In this document: positions 63,862 to 64,000 of the stretch, piece by piece
Layout: each line of letters begins with the position of its first letter
Numbering within the stretch: the stretch's first letter is position 1
From: Crotophaga sulcirostris
Taxonomy: Eukaryota > Chordata > Aves > Cuculiformes > Crotophagidae
DNA: 64,000 nt
Assembly (NCBI GenBank): GCA_013397455.1
Contig: VYZB01000024.1
Coordinates: forward strand, 2,024,975-2,088,974
Reading direction: 5' to 3'
Notes under the pieces: model-generated
Databases searched by the model: none
What the model was told of the DNA's origin: nothing
What the model saw: the letters and a program-made list of their open reading frames with translations, nothing else
Position numbers and translations under genes: made by a program

Positions 63862-64000
63862 ATGGCGGAGCGCGGCGCGGGCCGAGCCGAGAGCGGTGCC
63901 TGCCTGGGACAGGCGCCCTTCCCCTCCGGGCACCCAGCGCCAGCGCCCGCCGCCCGCGGCCTGGCTGGGACACGGACCCACGGGCCCGCGCTGCGCCCCG
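63862..64000 (+). CDS. Possible first coding exon running off the window (very uncertain)
   Basis: An ATG in good context (gggATGG) opens a frame that stays open for 46 codons to the right edge, starting MAERGAGRAESGACLGQAPF. It is Ala/Gly/Pro/Arg-rich, as any open frame in a CpG island tends to be. It does not match the GATAD1 N-terminus as I know it, so it may be 5' UTR or an upstream frame. Confidence 0.15.
   Translation, partial: MAERGAGRAESGACLGQAPFPSGHPAPAPAARGLAGTRTHGPALRP

Larger units (their letters stand above)
63715..64000 (+). promoter_or_regulatory. CpG island, probable promoter of the next gene
   Basis: Composition changes sharply to GC-rich with many CpG dinucleotides, while the rest of the window is AT-rich. 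It has GC-box-like elements (ggggggcgg near 63735, ccgcccc near 63840) and a 16-base palindrome. The neighbour after ANKIB1 in mammals is GATAD1 on the same strand, so this may be its promoter. I do not see the start of GATAD1, so the link rests on conserved gene order. Confidence 0.75.

Noticed and set aside
63580..63981. Two overlapping minus-strand frames of 100-133 codons at the right edge
   Set aside because: Open frames are expected in CpG islands because stop codons are AT-rich; products are Arg/Gly/Pro-rich with no domain.
1..64000. CRISPR arrays, tRNA genes, bacterial operons or defence systems
   Set aside because: No regularly spaced repeats, no tRNA B-box pattern in context, and the sequence is clearly vertebrate.

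Overview
The window is from a vertebrate genome, most likely a bird. It carries one long multi-exon gene on the + strand with GT-AG introns, avian-style CR1 LINE 3' ends, and two avian-type solo LTRs. I see no Alu, L1 or bacterial features. The species is not identifiable from what I can read.

Layout: (1) 1-13663 is non-coding and is probably the intron after the first coding exon of ANKIB1. It holds a 124-base polypyrimidine tract and a reverse-orientation solo LTR (11089-11846). (2) 13664-53027 holds 18 consecutive coding exons of ANKIB1 (ankyrin repeat and IBR domain containing 1), an RBR-type E3 ubiquitin ligase. All 17 introns inside the window are GT-AG and every exon junction keeps the frame. 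The joined frame gives 1031 residues plus one split codon at the left edge; only the N-terminal part (roughly 60 residues by comparison with the human protein as I remember it) lies upstream of the window. (3) 53028 to about 55270 is the 3' UTR, with several AATAAA hexamers. (4) About 55.3-63.7 kb is intergenic. It has a forward solo LTR (59006-59545), a 5'-truncated antisense CR1 (about 63036-63433), a perfect (T)12(A)12 palindrome and a 14-bp stem hairpin. (5) From about 63715 to the right edge the sequence becomes a CpG island, probably the promoter of the next gene. In mammals that gene is GATAD1, but no GATAD1 coding sequence is visible here.

The ANKIB1 product should work as follows: ankyrin repeats for partner binding, a proline-rich Ser/Thr-Pro linker, then RING1-IBR-RING2 (a RING/HECT hybrid in which RING2 accepts ubiquitin on a cysteine), an Ariadne-like C-terminal helical region, and a ubiquitin-interacting motif near the start of the last exon. 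All expected zinc ligands that I checked and the RING2 acceptor cysteine are present, so the gene looks intact.

I found no undescribed multi-gene system. The points most worth a second look are the two solo LTRs with matching architecture and 5-bp target duplications, a short MER5/Charlie-like hAT remnant, a candidate minus-strand exon near the CpG island, and several inverted repeats.
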